A stretch of DNA of 64,000 nt, from the NCBI GenBank assembly GCA_046757725.1, contig JBHHYU010000005.1, positions 23,670-87,669 on the forward strand, read 5' to 3'. The notes under the pieces are model-generated. The model had not been told where the DNA came from and searched no databases. It worked only from the letters and a program-made list of their open reading frames with translations. Shown one piece after another: positions 34,266 to 43,781 of this stretch. Source of the DNA: JBHHYU01 sp046757725 (GTDB lineage Bacteria; Desulfobacterota; Binatia; UBA9968). Both the position numbers and the translations under genes were made by a program. Every line of letters starts with the position of its first letter. The first letter of the stretch is position 1.

Positions 34266-35132
34266 ATGCCGTCGGGAAAAGGGGTGGTCGGGGTTATAGG
34301 AGGAAGCGGTCTGTATCAAATCGCGGGACTGAAAAGAGTTCGCGAAATTCGCCTCAATACTCCATTTGGAAGGCCATCGGCTGCCTACGTCAGGGGAACC
34401 CTAGATGGAACGGAACTGGTTTTTCTTCCGCGGCATGGAAAGGGACATCGCTGGCTCCCCACCGAGTTGAATTTTCGTGCTAATATCTTCGGTATGAAAA
34501 AGTTAGGGGTAGAACGCATTATTTCGGTCAGCGCCGTCGGAAGCCTTCGCAAAGGGATTGCTCCCGGCCACGTGGTCGTGCCGGACCAATTTATTGATCG
34601 AACGACACAACGGCACAGCACCTTTTTTGGCAATGGTATCGTAGCCCATGTCAGTTTGGCTGATCCTCTGTGCTTGGTGTTGTCGAAGGCTTTAATTCGC
34701 GGAGGCGAGGACGTGGGTGCAAAAATCCACACCGGCGGAACTTATCTCTGCATGGAGGGCCCTCAATTCTCCACCCGGGCCGAATCCAATCTCTATCGCA
34801 GCTGGGGAGCAGATGTGATCGGTATGACGAACTTGCAGGAGGCCAAATTGGCTCGGGAAGCAGAAATTTGTTTTGCCACCTTAGCCCTGGCCACGGATTA
34901 TGATTGCTGGAATCAGAAGGCAAGTGACGTAAAGATCGCTGAAGTGCTGGCCATCCTTAAGGCAAACGTTTTAAGGGCGCAGCAAATCATCCGTAAGGCT
35001 CTGGGCCATCTTCCCCCCGCACGTTCTTGCGACTGCACCATCGCGCTAAAGGATGCCATCGTTACCGACAAACGCATGATTCCGAAAACGATCTGCAAGC
35101 ACCTGAACCTGATCATAGGAAAATATCTATGA
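34266..35132 (+). CDS. mtnP: S-methyl-5'-thioadenosine phosphorylase
   Basis: 288 residues of the PNP family. GVIGGSGLYQIAGL, FLPRHGKGHRWLPTELNFRANI, then YLCMEGPQFSTRAES and MTNLQEAKLAREAEI are the MTAP signature. Splits methylthioadenosine (from polyamine or related synthesis) to adenine and methylthioribose-1-phosphate. Starts three bases after rlmN; the kinase that follows may act in the same salvage. Confidence 0.93.
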   Translation: MPSGKGVVGVIGGSGLYQIAGLKRVREIRLNTPFGRPSAAYVRGTLDGTELVFLPRHGKGHRWLPTELNFRANIFGMKKLGVERIISVSAVGSLRKGIAPGHVVVPDQFIDRTTQRHSTFFGNGIVAHVSLADPLCLVLSKALIRGGEDVGAKIHTGGTYLCMEGPQFSTRAESNLYRSWGADVIGMTNLQEAKLAREAEICFATLALATDYDCWNQKASDVKIAEVLAILKANVLRAQQIIRKALGHLPPARSCDCTIALKDAIVTDKRMIPKTICKHLNLIIGKYL

Positions 35133-35157
35133 GAAATCCAAACGAGTCGGAGGGATC

Positions 35158-36069
35158 ATGGCTATGAGTATTTTGGTTGTCGGTACCGTAGCGTTCGATT
35201 CCATTGAGACGCCGCACGGATCTGCCGAGCGTGTGCTGGGAGGATCGGCGTCCTATTTTGCTGTAGCCGCAAGTTTTTTCGCACCAGTCGGTATTGTAGG
35301 GGTGATCGGCAACGATTTTCCAGAACACTACCTGAGGCTCTTGTCTCGACATCGTATAGATCTCGAAGGCCTCAGGAAAGACAGCGGAGATACCTTTCAC
35401 TGGCGCGGCCGCTACCATGAAGATCTGAACGTGCGGGATACCCTTGAGCTGCATCTCAATGTTCTTTCGGGTTTTGTCCCGCAACTACCTGACCGTTACA
35501 GGGACGCAGAATATGTCTTTCTCGGTAATATCGACCCAGCTGTCCAAGTAAAAGTTCTCGACCAACTCAGAAAAGTCAGGCTGGTAGCCTGTGATACCAT
35601 GGACCATTGGATTCACGAGAGCAACCGCGAACTGCGGAAGGTGTTGCAACGTACGGAAATCCTGGTGATTAATGACTCCGAGGCTCAATTGTTGAGCGGA
35701 GAACACAATATTGTACGAGCAGCCCGGTCCATTTTGAAAATGGGTCCCAAGGTCGTCCTGATCAAAAGGGGTGAATACGGCGTCCTGAAGTTCTCGGAAT
35801 CCTCGGTATTCGCCGCACCTGCCTATCCCCTGGAAGAGGTTTTTGATCCTACCGGTGCCGGGGATTCCTTCGCGGGAGGCTTTCTAGGTCACCTGGCTCG
35901 CTCCGGTGATCACAGCCAGAGAGGGCTTCGACAGGCCATTGTATGCGGCAGTGTGGTCGCCTCTTTCACGGTGGAGGATTTTGGCCTGAATCGCTTGACC
36001 AAGCTCACCGCCGAACAGATTGAGGAAAGGTATCAGCGCTTTATCGAGCTGACGGACTTTCATACCTGA
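35158..36069 (+). CDS. PfkB-family sugar/nucleoside kinase
   Basis: 303 residues. VLGGSASYFAVAASFFAPVGIVG near the start is the PfkB glycine-rich segment, VINDSEAQLLSG the central block, and DPTGAGDSFAGGFLGHLA the anion-hole motif with catalytic aspartate. Substrate not determinable; adjacency to mtnP suggests a purine nucleoside or a methylthioribose-related compound, and the unusual ETPHGSAERVLGG N-terminus is shared with proteins annotated as sugar kinases. ATG 35164 is an alternative start. Confidence 0.88.
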   Translation: MAMSILVVGTVAFDSIETPHGSAERVLGGSASYFAVAASFFAPVGIVGVIGNDFPEHYLRLLSRHRIDLEGLRKDSGDTFHWRGRYHEDLNVRDTLELHLNVLSGFVPQLPDRYRDAEYVFLGNIDPAVQVKVLDQLRKVRLVACDTMDHWIHESNRELRKVLQRTEILVINDSEAQLLSGEHNIVRAARSILKMGPKVVLIKRGEYGVLKFSESSVFAAPAYPLEEVFDPTGAGDSFAGGFLGHLARSGDHSQRGLRQAIVCGSVVASFTVEDFGLNRLTKLTAEQIEERYQRFIELTDFHT

Positions 36070-36073
36070 AGCC

Positions 36074-37027
36074 ATGGACTTATCTGTTGTTGTACCGGTC
36101 TACAACGAAGCAGAGTGCCTGGAGCCGCTTATCCGAGAGGCAGGCACGGTGCTGAACTCCCTGGGCCAGGATTATGAGCTTATCTTCGTGGATGATGGCA
36201 GCACCGATGCGACTTACTCCATCCTCTCCCGGTTCCAGGCAAAAGAACCGCGAATTAAGGTGCTGCAGTTGAGGCGGAATTTTGGTCAGACACCGGCATT
36301 TGCTGCAGGGTTTGACTATGCCCGAGGTGACATCATCATACCGATGGACGGGGATGGACAGAACGACCCGAAGGATATTCCTTTGCTGCTCGATAAAATT
36401 GCAGCAGGGTTTGATCTGGTGAGCGGATGGCGTTCCCCCCGACAAGATCCCTTTTGGAGCCGCAGGCTTCCCTCCGTGATGGCCAACCGCCTCATCTCCT
36501 GGCTGACCAGGGTAAAACTTCATGACTACGGTTGCACCCTAAAAGCCATCCGATGCAACGTCGCCAAGGAGATTAAACTCTACGGCGAGATGCATCGTTT
36601 TATCCCGGCGATCGCCTATGAGCGAGGTGCACGAATTGCTGAGATCAAAGTGCATCACCGGCCCCGTAAATCGGGGCAATCTAAGTACGGGATCAGTCGA
36701 ACCTTTCGCGTCGTTCTTGACCTGTTGACGGTAAAGTTTCTGCTTAACTATGCCACACGCCCTTTACACATCTTTGGTCTTCTGGGCCTCCTGAGTGGCG
36801 GAGCCGGTTTCGTTATCGGCGTTTATCTCACCACTCAGAAGCTGCTTTACGGATCAGACATTGGAGGTCGCCCTCTACTTTTGCTGGCCGTCCTTTTAAT
36901 CTTCATCGGTTTTCAGTTTATCACAATGGGACTACTCGGTGAGATGCTGGCACGAACCTACCACGAATCGCAAAACAAACCGATCTATTCTGTGAAAAAC
37001 ATCCTTGATGAAAGGGAACCTAAATGA
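36074..37027 (+). CDS. Family 2 glycosyltransferase (polyprenyl-phosphate type) with two C-terminal TM helices
   Basis: 317 residues. DLSVVVPVYNEAECL start, IFVDDGSTDATY, PMDGDGQNDPKDIP (DxD-type metal site) and SGWRSPRQDP are typical of dolichol-phosphate mannose synthase/GtrB-like enzymes. Two membrane helices follow (about 230-255 and 270-295). It probably transfers a sugar from UDP- or GDP-sugar to undecaprenyl phosphate. The next three genes make UDP-glucuronate, UDP-xylose and a 4-epimer, likely donors for it. The stop of this gene overlaps the ugd start by four bases. Confidence 0.92.
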   Translation: MDLSVVVPVYNEAECLEPLIREAGTVLNSLGQDYELIFVDDGSTDATYSILSRFQAKEPRIKVLQLRRNFGQTPAFAAGFDYARGDIIIPMDGDGQNDPKDIPLLLDKIAAGFDLVSGWRSPRQDPFWSRRLPSVMANRLISWLTRVKLHDYGCTLKAIRCNVAKEIKLYGEMHRFIPAIAYERGARIAEIKVHHRPRKSGQSKYGISRTFRVVLDLLTVKFLLNYATRPLHIFGLLGLLSGGAGFVIGVYLTTQKLLYGSDIGGRPLLLLAVLLIFIGFQFITMGLLGEMLARTYHESQNKPIYSVKNILDEREPK

Positions 37028-38328
37028 ACATCGCTATGATCGGAACCGGCTATGTAGGGCTGGTGACGGGGACTTGCTTTGCAGAAACGGGCAACGATGT
37101 GACCTGTGTAGATATCGACCAGACAAAAATCCTGGCTCTTAAGGCAGGAAAACTCCCTATCTACGAGCCCGGGTTGTTAGAGCTGGTCCGACGCAATACG
37201 GAGGAGGGGCGCCTTACCTTCACTATGGATTTGGGTATAGCGGTGGAGGATTCGAGCCTCGTATTTATTGCTGTTGGGACTCCCCCGCTCCTGGACGGCA
37301 AGGCCGATATCAAACAGGTCCTGCAAACCGCCAGAGGCATAGCCCGGGCTATGAATGGTTATAAAGTTATTGTGACGAAAAGTACCGTACCGGTAGGCAC
37401 GGCGGAAAAAATCGGAGGGGTCGTTTCAAAAAACACGCACCATCCGTTCGCTGTGCTGTCCAATCCGGAGTTTTTGAAGGAAGGGGCGGCGGTTGAAGAT
37501 TTCATGAAACCGGATCGCGTGATTCTAGGTGGTGACGACCCTCATGCCATCAAAGCCTTAAAGGAACTCTATGAACCATTCCTGCGAACCGGAAATCCGC
37601 TTCTCACCATGGATGTGCGCAGCGCAGAAATGAGCAAGTACGCCGCCAACGCTATGCTTGCGACCAAGATATCTTTTATTAATGAAGTCTCCAACCTGTG
37701 CGAAACGGTTCGAGCCGATGTTCGTGAAGTTCGCCGCGCCATCGCTCTGGATCGTCGCATCGGCCCCCATTTTATCTTTCCCGGCATAGGTTACGGAGGA
37801 TCCTGTTTCCCTAAGGACGTTCGGGCGATGATTGCGATGGAGGAGCAGGATTCCGGTATGAGGCTGCTCCGAGCGGTCGAACAGGTAAACGAAATTCAAA
37901 AGGCAGCTTTGGTGAAAAAAGTTATCCGCCATTTCGGTCCGAATCTATCCGGCCTCACCTTTGCCCTCTGGGGCCTTGCTTTCAAGCCGCGCACGGACGA
38001 TATGAGAGAGGCCCCCGCGATCACGGTGATAGAATCCCTCCTTCAATCCGGCGCCTGTATTCAAGCCTATGACCCGGAGGCAATGGAAGAGGCCAGGAAA
38101 ATCTTCGGGAACCGGATTTCTTACGCCGGGCGTAACTACGAAGCGCTAGACGGAGCCTCAGCACTCTTGGTCTTAACCGAATGGAACGAATTTCGTCGAC
38201 CAAATTTTGAGCGTGTCAAAGGACTGCTTAAAGATCCTGTTATTTTTGACGGTCGCAATATTTATGAACCCCTGGAACTAACTAAAATGGGCTTCACGTA
38301 TTACTCCATGGGAAGAAACAATGGCTAG
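37024..38328 (+). CDS. UDP-glucose 6-dehydrogenase
   Basis: 434 residues. NAD-binding MIGTGYVGLVTGTCFAETG; KSTVPVGTAEKI; NPEFLKEGAAVEDFMKPDR; active-site cysteine C261 in GGSCFPKD; ALWGLAFKPRTDDMREAP. Oxidises UDP-glucose to UDP-glucuronate, the substrate of the next enzyme; overlaps it by 8 bases. Confidence 0.96.
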   Translation: MNIAMIGTGYVGLVTGTCFAETGNDVTCVDIDQTKILALKAGKLPIYEPGLLELVRRNTEEGRLTFTMDLGIAVEDSSLVFIAVGTPPLLDGKADIKQVLQTARGIARAMNGYKVIVTKSTVPVGTAEKIGGVVSKNTHHPFAVLSNPEFLKEGAAVEDFMKPDRVILGGDDPHAIKALKELYEPFLRTGNPLLTMDVRSAEMSKYAANAMLATKISFINEVSNLCETVRADVREVRRAIALDRRIGPHFIFPGIGYGGSCFPKDVRAMIAMEEQDSGMRLLRAVEQVNEIQKAALVKKVIRHFGPNLSGLTFALWGLAFKPRTDDMREAPAITVIESLLQSGACIQAYDPEAMEEARKIFGNRISYAGRNYEALDGASALLVLTEWNEFRRPNFERVKGLLKDPVIFDGRNIYEPLELTKMGFTYYSMGRNNG

Positions 38329-39259
38329 GGTTCTGATAACAGGCGGGGCGGGTTTTATCGGCTCGCATCTTTGTGAGAGTTTCCTCAGGCGTGGGGACCA
38401 GGTCATCTGTATGGATAACTTTTCGACCGGTAGCCCGGAAAACACGGCTCGTTTCTCATCCCATCCCCGATTCGCCTTTGTCCAACAGGATGTAAGTCGT
38501 TTTATCGAGGTGGGCGGCCCGCTAGATATGATTTTGCATTTTGCCTCTCCGGCGAGCCCCGTGGATTACCTGGAACTTCCCATCCCGACCCTAAAGGTCG
38601 GCTCCCTTGGCACGCATAATGCCCTGGGCCTGGCCAAGGCCAAGAAGGCCCTCTTTCTCCTCGCATCCACCTCAGAGGTCTATGGGGACCCGTTGGTTCG
38701 ACCTCAGAGGGAGGACTACTGGGGGAACGTGAACCCGGTTGGGCCTCGTGGCGTCTATGACGAAGCAAAGCGTTTTGCGGAGGCACTGACGATGGCCTAT
38801 CATCGATATCACAGCCTGAACACTCGAATTGTTCGTATCTTTAATACCTATGGTCCCCGTATGAGAATAGCGGACGGCCGGGTGGTGCCGAGCTTTATCA
38901 GTCAAGCCTTAAGGAAAGAGCCTCTCACCGTTTATGGCAAGGGAAGTCAGACTCGCAGTTTTCTCTACGTTGACGATCTTATCCAAGGTTTGGTGAAACT
39001 TATCGAATCAGATCATCACCTTCCTGTTAATTTAGGAAACCCACATGAGATGACCGTTTTAGATTTTGCTAAAAAAATTTTGGGACTGACCGGATCGAAA
39101 AGCCCTATCGCTTTCCGCCCTCTGCCACAGGACGACCCCCAGGTACGTCAGCCTGATATCGCTAAGGCGAGAGAACTCCTAGGTTGGGAGCCGAAAGTCC
39201 AGCTCGAACATGGCCTGAATCAAACCATCGAATATTTTCGAGAACGGTTGGAAGGTTAA
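38321..39259 (+). CDS. UDP-glucuronate decarboxylase (UDP-xylose synthase)
   Basis: 312-residue SDR. GGAGFIGSHLCESFLRRGD for NAD, HFASPASPVDY, STSEVYGDPLVRPQ, and the catalytic YDEAKRFAEAL (Y-x3-K). These, with NPVGPRGVYDEAKR, mark the UXS class rather than epimerases. Converts UDP-glucuronate to UDP-xylose for surface polysaccharide or glycoprotein. The N-terminal membrane anchor of the animal enzyme is absent. Confidence 0.93.
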   Translation: MARVLITGGAGFIGSHLCESFLRRGDQVICMDNFSTGSPENTARFSSHPRFAFVQQDVSRFIEVGGPLDMILHFASPASPVDYLELPIPTLKVGSLGTHNALGLAKAKKALFLLASTSEVYGDPLVRPQREDYWGNVNPVGPRGVYDEAKRFAEALTMAYHRYHSLNTRIVRIFNTYGPRMRIADGRVVPSFISQALRKEPLTVYGKGSQTRSFLYVDDLIQGLVKLIESDHHLPVNLGNPHEMTVLDFAKKILGLTGSKSPIAFRPLPQDDPQVRQPDIAKARELLGWEPKVQLEHGLNQTIEYFRERLEG

Positions 39260-39264
39260 TCCGC

Positions 39265-40191
39265 ATGAGGATAGTCGTTACCGGTGGAGCAGGATTTATC
39301 GCATCGCATATTGTAGATGCGTATGTCGCAAAAGGTCATGAGGTTTTTGTCATCGATGATTTGTCCAGCGGATCGCGGAAAAACGTGAACAGACGAGCAA
39401 TGTTTTATCACATGGACATCTGCGACCCGGCGGTTTCAAAACTGTTGTCTGACATCTCCCCAGATGTCCTCAACCACCATGCGGCCCAAATGGACTTACG
39501 CCGTTCGGTTGCGGATCCTCTGTTCGATGCTCGAATCAACATACTTGGTTTTCTTAACCTGCTGGAAAACTGCAAGCGTACAGGAATCAAAAAGGTCATC
39601 TATGCTTCATCGGGCGGGGTTGTCTATGGGGAGCAGGGGATCTTTCCTGCCGCAGAGAATCATCCCAGGTCACCGTTGAGCCCTTATGGGGTAAGCAAAC
39701 TGACCGGGGAACAATACCTAGTCTACTATCACAAAAACTTCGGCCTTTCCTACAGCGGGCTACGCTACGCGAACATCTATGGGCCTAGACAGTCCAGCAT
39801 CGGTGAGGCTGGGGTTATCGCTATATTTATCGGCCGGCTTCTGGCCGGAAAGGCACCGCTCATCAACGGTGATGGTAAGCAAACTCGAGACTACGTCTTT
39901 GTGGAGGATGTCGTAGCAGCCAACGTGCTGGCACTGGATTCCCACTACGTTGGATACCTGAATATAGGCACTGGGCAGGAGACAGATGTCCTGACGCTCT
40001 TTAATTTCCTCCGGGATAAAATTGGGAGCAAGGTCGAGGCGATCCATGGTCCGGCCAAGGCCGGAGAACAGAGGCGGAGTTCTCTAGATGCGTCCTTGGC
40101 TGCCAAGGTGCTGGGATGGATCCCTCAAACCCGGCTGGAAAGTGGACTGGAGAAAACCATCGCCTACTATCGTGAGGCGCTTCGCCCATGA
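39265..40191 (+). CDS. UDP-glucose 4-epimerase-like SDR
   Basis: 308 residues from ATG 39265 (the open frame runs further upstream). IVVTGGAGFIASHIVDAYV, HHAAQMDLRRSV, YASSGGVVYG, SPYGVSKLTGEQYL and YANIYGPRQ are the family. The AAQ...RRSV segment resembles archaeal/bacterial GalE2. UDP-xylose/UDP-arabinose or UDP-galactose epimerisation are both possible given the preceding gene. Overlaps lepA by four bases. Confidence 0.9.
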   Translation: MRIVVTGGAGFIASHIVDAYVAKGHEVFVIDDLSSGSRKNVNRRAMFYHMDICDPAVSKLLSDISPDVLNHHAAQMDLRRSVADPLFDARINILGFLNLLENCKRTGIKKVIYASSGGVVYGEQGIFPAAENHPRSPLSPYGVSKLTGEQYLVYYHKNFGLSYSGLRYANIYGPRQSSIGEAGVIAIFIGRLLAGKAPLINGDGKQTRDYVFVEDVVAANVLALDSHYVGYLNIGTGQETDVLTLFNFLRDKIGSKVEAIHGPAKAGEQRRSSLDASLAAKVLGWIPQTRLESGLEKTIAYYREALRP

Positions 40192-41984
40192 GGCCTCAGC
40201 AGGTTAGAAACTTTTCCATCATTGCGCACATCGACCACGGTAAATCGACCTTGGCAGACCGTCTGCTGGAATTCACAGGCGCAGTGAGCGAACGAGAACG
40301 GGCGAATCAGTTCCTCGACAGCATGGACCTCGAGAGAGAGCGGGGTATTACCATTAAGGCCAGCCCGGTTCGTCTATGCTATCGGTCAAGGAACGGAACA
40401 GAGTATCTCTTGAATCTTATCGACACACCGGGACATGTGGATTTTACTTATGAGGTTTCTAGAAGTCTAGCGGCATGCGAGGGGGCCCTCTTGGTTGTGG
40501 ATGCAGCCCAGGGGGTTGAAGCCCAGACGGTAGCCAATGTTTACATGGCCCTGGATCACGGGTTAACAATTGTTCCGGTTATCAATAAGATCGACCTTCC
40601 TAGCGCGGACCCTGAGCGTGTCAGGAATGAGATCGAGGATATCATCGGTCTGGACGCCACTGAGGCTATTTTGGCCAGTGCCAAAGAGGGCAAAGGAACC
40701 GAGGCGATCCTCGAGGCGGTTGTGAATCATTTTCCGGCGCCGCAAGGGAATCCGGCCGATGCGTTACGTGCTTTGATATTCGACAGTTGGTTTGACCCTT
40801 ACCATGGAGCTGTTGTGATGATACGCCTATTTGACGGGGTTGTCCGGAAGGGAATGCGCATCCGCTTGATGTCGAGCAACAAGGTCTTTGAGGTTACCCG
40901 GCTGGGCATCTTTTCTCCCGGGCCCGTAGAAATCACTGAGATGCAAGCGGGCGACGTTGGTTTCCTAATGGCTGGGATTAAAGAAATACGAGAGGCCCGT
41001 ATTGGGGATACCATCACTACTGCTGAAACTACACCGGCGATACAACCGCTATCAGGATTTAAGGCAATGAAGCCAATGGTTTTTAGCGGCCTTTACACGG
41101 CTGATTCCGCACAGTACCCGGCCTTAAGAGACGCACTGGAGAAGCTGAGCCTTAATGATCCTGCGTTCACCTTTGAACCGGAAAGCTCCCAGGCCCTGGG
41201 TTTTGGATTTCGTTGTGGCTTCCTTGGTTTATTGCATCTGGATATCGTCCGGGAGAGATTGGAACGGGAATTTGGCCTGAGCCTGATTACCACCGCGCCG
41301 ACAGTTATCTACCGGATCATCAAACACCGGGGTGGAGCCGTCCTTATTGACAATCCCGTAAAACTTCCCGCATCCTCCGACATTAAAAAGATCGAAGAGC
41401 CGGTGATCCTTGCAACCATTCATCTCCCGCAGGAATTTCTCGGAGGCGTATTAACACTATGTGAAGAAAAAAGGGGCATCCAAAAGGAGATTCGCTATCT
41501 CGGACCCAAGAGGGTCATGCTGCTCTATGAACTGCCACTCAGCGAAATCGTTGTGGATTTTTATGATCGATTGAAATCGGTCAGTCGCGGTTATGCCTCC
41601 ATGGATTACGAAGTGGCGGATCGCCGATCTTCAGATCTGGTAAAATTAGATGTCCGTATCAACGGAGATGTCGTGGATGCCATGTCCATGATCATTCATC
41701 GGGAGAGGGCTTACCAACGGGGCCGGGATCTTGTCCAACGCATGCGCGCACTCATTCCCCGGCAACTTTTTGAAGTGGTCATTCAAGCTGCAGTGGGTAG
41801 CCGTATCATTGCGCGGGAGAGTGTCAAACCAATCAGGAAAAACGTCACGGCAAAATGTTACGGTGGTGATATCACTCGGAAACGTAAGCTCCTGGAAAAA
41901 CAGAAAGAGGGAAAAAAGAGAATGAAGCAAGTGGGAAGGGTGGAGATACCCCAGGAGGCCTTTCTAGCTGCCCTCAAAGTGTAA
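40188..41984 (+). CDS. lepA: Elongation factor 4 (LepA)
   Basis: 598-residue ribosomal GTPase. G1 AHIDHGKST, switch RERGITIKA, G3 DTPGHVDF, G4 NKIDLP; the C-terminal EF4-specific domain contains AKCYGGDITRKRKLLEKQKEGKKRMK split over two blocks. Back-translocase/initiation-stage factor. All GTPase motifs are intact, in contrast to the EF-G-like protein at 16131. Paired with lepB as in many bacteria. Confidence 0.97.
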   Translation: MRPQQVRNFSIIAHIDHGKSTLADRLLEFTGAVSERERANQFLDSMDLERERGITIKASPVRLCYRSRNGTEYLLNLIDTPGHVDFTYEVSRSLAACEGALLVVDAAQGVEAQTVANVYMALDHGLTIVPVINKIDLPSADPERVRNEIEDIIGLDATEAILASAKEGKGTEAILEAVVNHFPAPQGNPADALRALIFDSWFDPYHGAVVMIRLFDGVVRKGMRIRLMSSNKVFEVTRLGIFSPGPVEITEMQAGDVGFLMAGIKEIREARIGDTITTAETTPAIQPLSGFKAMKPMVFSGLYTADSAQYPALRDALEKLSLNDPAFTFEPESSQALGFGFRCGFLGLLHLDIVRERLEREFGLSLITTAPTVIYRIIKHRGGAVLIDNPVKLPASSDIKKIEEPVILATIHLPQEFLGGVLTLCEEKRGIQKEIRYLGPKRVMLLYELPLSEIVVDFYDRLKSVSRGYASMDYEVADRRSSDLVKLDVRINGDVVDAMSMIIHRERAYQRGRDLVQRMRALIPRQLFEVVIQAAVGSRIIARESVKPIRKNVTAKCYGGDITRKRKLLEKQKEGKKRMKQVGRVEIPQEAFLAALKV

Positions 41985-42011
41985 GACTCTAAGAGAGGAT
42001 AGTACGAGATC

Positions 42012-42632
42012 ATGGAAGTGAACCGAAAACAGAAATCAACCGTTCGTGAGTATGTCGAAGTGATCGGCATGGCTCTCTTTCTGGCCCTTTTTATCCGGAC
42101 CTTCATTGTGCAGGCGTTCAAGATTCCTTCCGGCTCCATGATCCCGACTCTCCAGATTGGAGACCATATTTTGGTGAACAAGATGCAATACGGAATTCGT
42201 ATTCCGTTCTGGGGTGAGTATATATGGGAATACAAGAAACCCAAGCGGGGCGACGTTGTGGTTTTTATTTTCCCGAAGGACCATTCTAAAGATTTCATTA
42301 AGCGGGTGATCGGCGTCGGTGGCGATCTTGTGGAAGTCCGCAATGGAAAGGTCTATATCAACAACGTTGTGATTAATGATCCGCATGCCTATTTTGAAAC
42401 TGCTGAGTCGCCGGCCAACGGATACCAAATGAATGGGGATTACGGCCCGAAGCGGGTGCCAAAAGACCACATATTTGTCATGGGGGATAATCGGAACAAA
42501 AGCTATGACAGCCGTTACTGGGGCTACGTTGACCTTCAAGCTGTTAAGGGTAAGGCCTTCATCGTCTACTGGTCTTGGGATTGGCAGGACCATTGGGCCC
42601 GCTGGGGACGCATCGGCCATGTGATTCATTGA
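42012..42632 (+). CDS. lepB: Signal peptidase I
   Basis: 206 residues. One N-terminal membrane helix (ALFLALFIRTFIVQAF), then IPSGSMIPTLQIGD with catalytic S42 and FIKRVIGVGGD with general base K97; VMGDNRNKSYDSRYWG is the box E signature. Removes signal peptides on the outer face of the inner membrane. Cotranscribed with lepA, 27 bases downstream. Confidence 0.96.
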   Translation: MEVNRKQKSTVREYVEVIGMALFLALFIRTFIVQAFKIPSGSMIPTLQIGDHILVNKMQYGIRIPFWGEYIWEYKKPKRGDVVVFIFPKDHSKDFIKRVIGVGGDLVEVRNGKVYINNVVINDPHAYFETAESPANGYQMNGDYGPKRVPKDHIFVMGDNRNKSYDSRYWGYVDLQAVKGKAFIVYWSWDWQDHWARWGRIGHVIH

Positions 42633-42646
42633 TCTAGTTTTAAAAT

Positions 42647-43714
42647 ATGCGTTACCGTGATGTAGGAGTTTTGTTCTGTGACCGTGAGCGGGCGACTCCC
42701 GGTTTCACCCTAATCGTTCCACTTTCTGAGAAAGCTGCCTATCTTATCGGTCTTCGTGGAGAAGTGCTTCATAAGTGGGCTTTCCCGCTCACACCGGGAA
42801 ACTATGCTTATCTGCTTCGAAATGGCAACCTTCTTTGGGCCGGTCGTACTTCAGATGGCCCTCCTTTACGAAGTGGTAAAGGGGGACTACTTCGTGAAGT
42901 TGATTGGCAAGGAAGGGTCGTGTGGGAGTACCGCGATCCGGTCCAGCACCACGATTTCCGAAGACTGGCAAACGGCAATACCATCTACCTTGGATGGGAT
43001 ACCATGCCACCTCAGATCTCGCTGCAGGTAAAAGGAGGGCGCCCGGGCACGGAAAGGGAAGGGGTGATCTATAGCGATTATATACGAGAGATTACGCCTC
43101 AAGGCGAGACGGCATGGGAATGGCATGCCTTCTCAGACATGGAGGTGGAGCGCTACGAATTGTGTCCTTCCTGCAGGCGGGATGAATTCGCCCACGCTAA
43201 TGCGTGCACGCCCCTGGATGATGGAAGTGTTCTGATAAGTTTTCGAAAGTTGAATCTCATTGCGACTATCGATCGAAAGAGCCGCCGGTTCCGTTGGGAG
43301 ATGCGGGACGACTCCTGGGGTCACCAGCACGACTGCACGCTGCTTCCAAACGGGAATATTCTACTATTCGCTAATGGTATCCATACGGCAACAAACCCCC
43401 ATTCTCGGGTGATCGAGGTCGATCCCCATACCGGGCAAAAACAATGGGAATATCAAGGTTCCCCCCTCTGGACATTCTTCAGCGCGTCCCTTAGCGGGGC
43501 GCAGCGGTTTCCGAACGGGAACACTCTGATCTGTGAAGGGCAAATGGGACGGGTTTTTGAGGTGACAGCTGGTGGAGAGATCGTTTGGGAGTATATATGT
43601 CCGTTCTTTGCGCCCTATCAAGGGGCTGGGCCGGCCAATAGTCTTTTTCGTGCTTACCGGTATGGTCCGGATTCTCCAGAGATCGGCGGGCGTCTAGCCA
43701 GTCCCGTCGGGTGA
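42647..43714 (+). CDS. Arylsulfotransferase-like (ASST/PQQ-type) beta-propeller protein
   Basis: 355 residues of repeated W-E/Y strands: GEVLHKWAF, GRVVWEYRD, GETAWEWHA, RRFRWEMRDD, GQKQWEYQG, GEIVWEYIC. Between them, NGNTIYLG, NGNILLFA and NGNTLICEG are the blade turns of the arylsulfotransferase superfamily. GHQHDCTLLPNGN and HHDFRRLANGN carry conserved histidines at sites typical of ASST. No signal peptide is visible, although classical ASST is periplasmic. CPSCR near residue 178 is an extra. Substrate and activity unknown; 14 bases after lepB. Confidence 0.8.
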   Translation: MRYRDVGVLFCDRERATPGFTLIVPLSEKAAYLIGLRGEVLHKWAFPLTPGNYAYLLRNGNLLWAGRTSDGPPLRSGKGGLLREVDWQGRVVWEYRDPVQHHDFRRLANGNTIYLGWDTMPPQISLQVKGGRPGTEREGVIYSDYIREITPQGETAWEWHAFSDMEVERYELCPSCRRDEFAHANACTPLDDGSVLISFRKLNLIATIDRKSRRFRWEMRDDSWGHQHDCTLLPNGNILLFANGIHTATNPHSRVIEVDPHTGQKQWEYQGSPLWTFFSASLSGAQRFPNGNTLICEGQMGRVFEVTAGGEIVWEYICPFFAPYQGAGPANSLFRAYRYGPDSPEIGGRLASPVG

Positions 43715-43781
43715 TAATGTAACGAAGAACCATCGAAGCAACCAGGCGATTTCGGACAGAATTCGCCGGAAGGACGTATAC

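Noticed and set aside
42036..42629. 197-codon open frame on the minus strand
   Set aside because: Antisense to lepB, whose catalytic serine and lysine motifs are intact; shadow frame.
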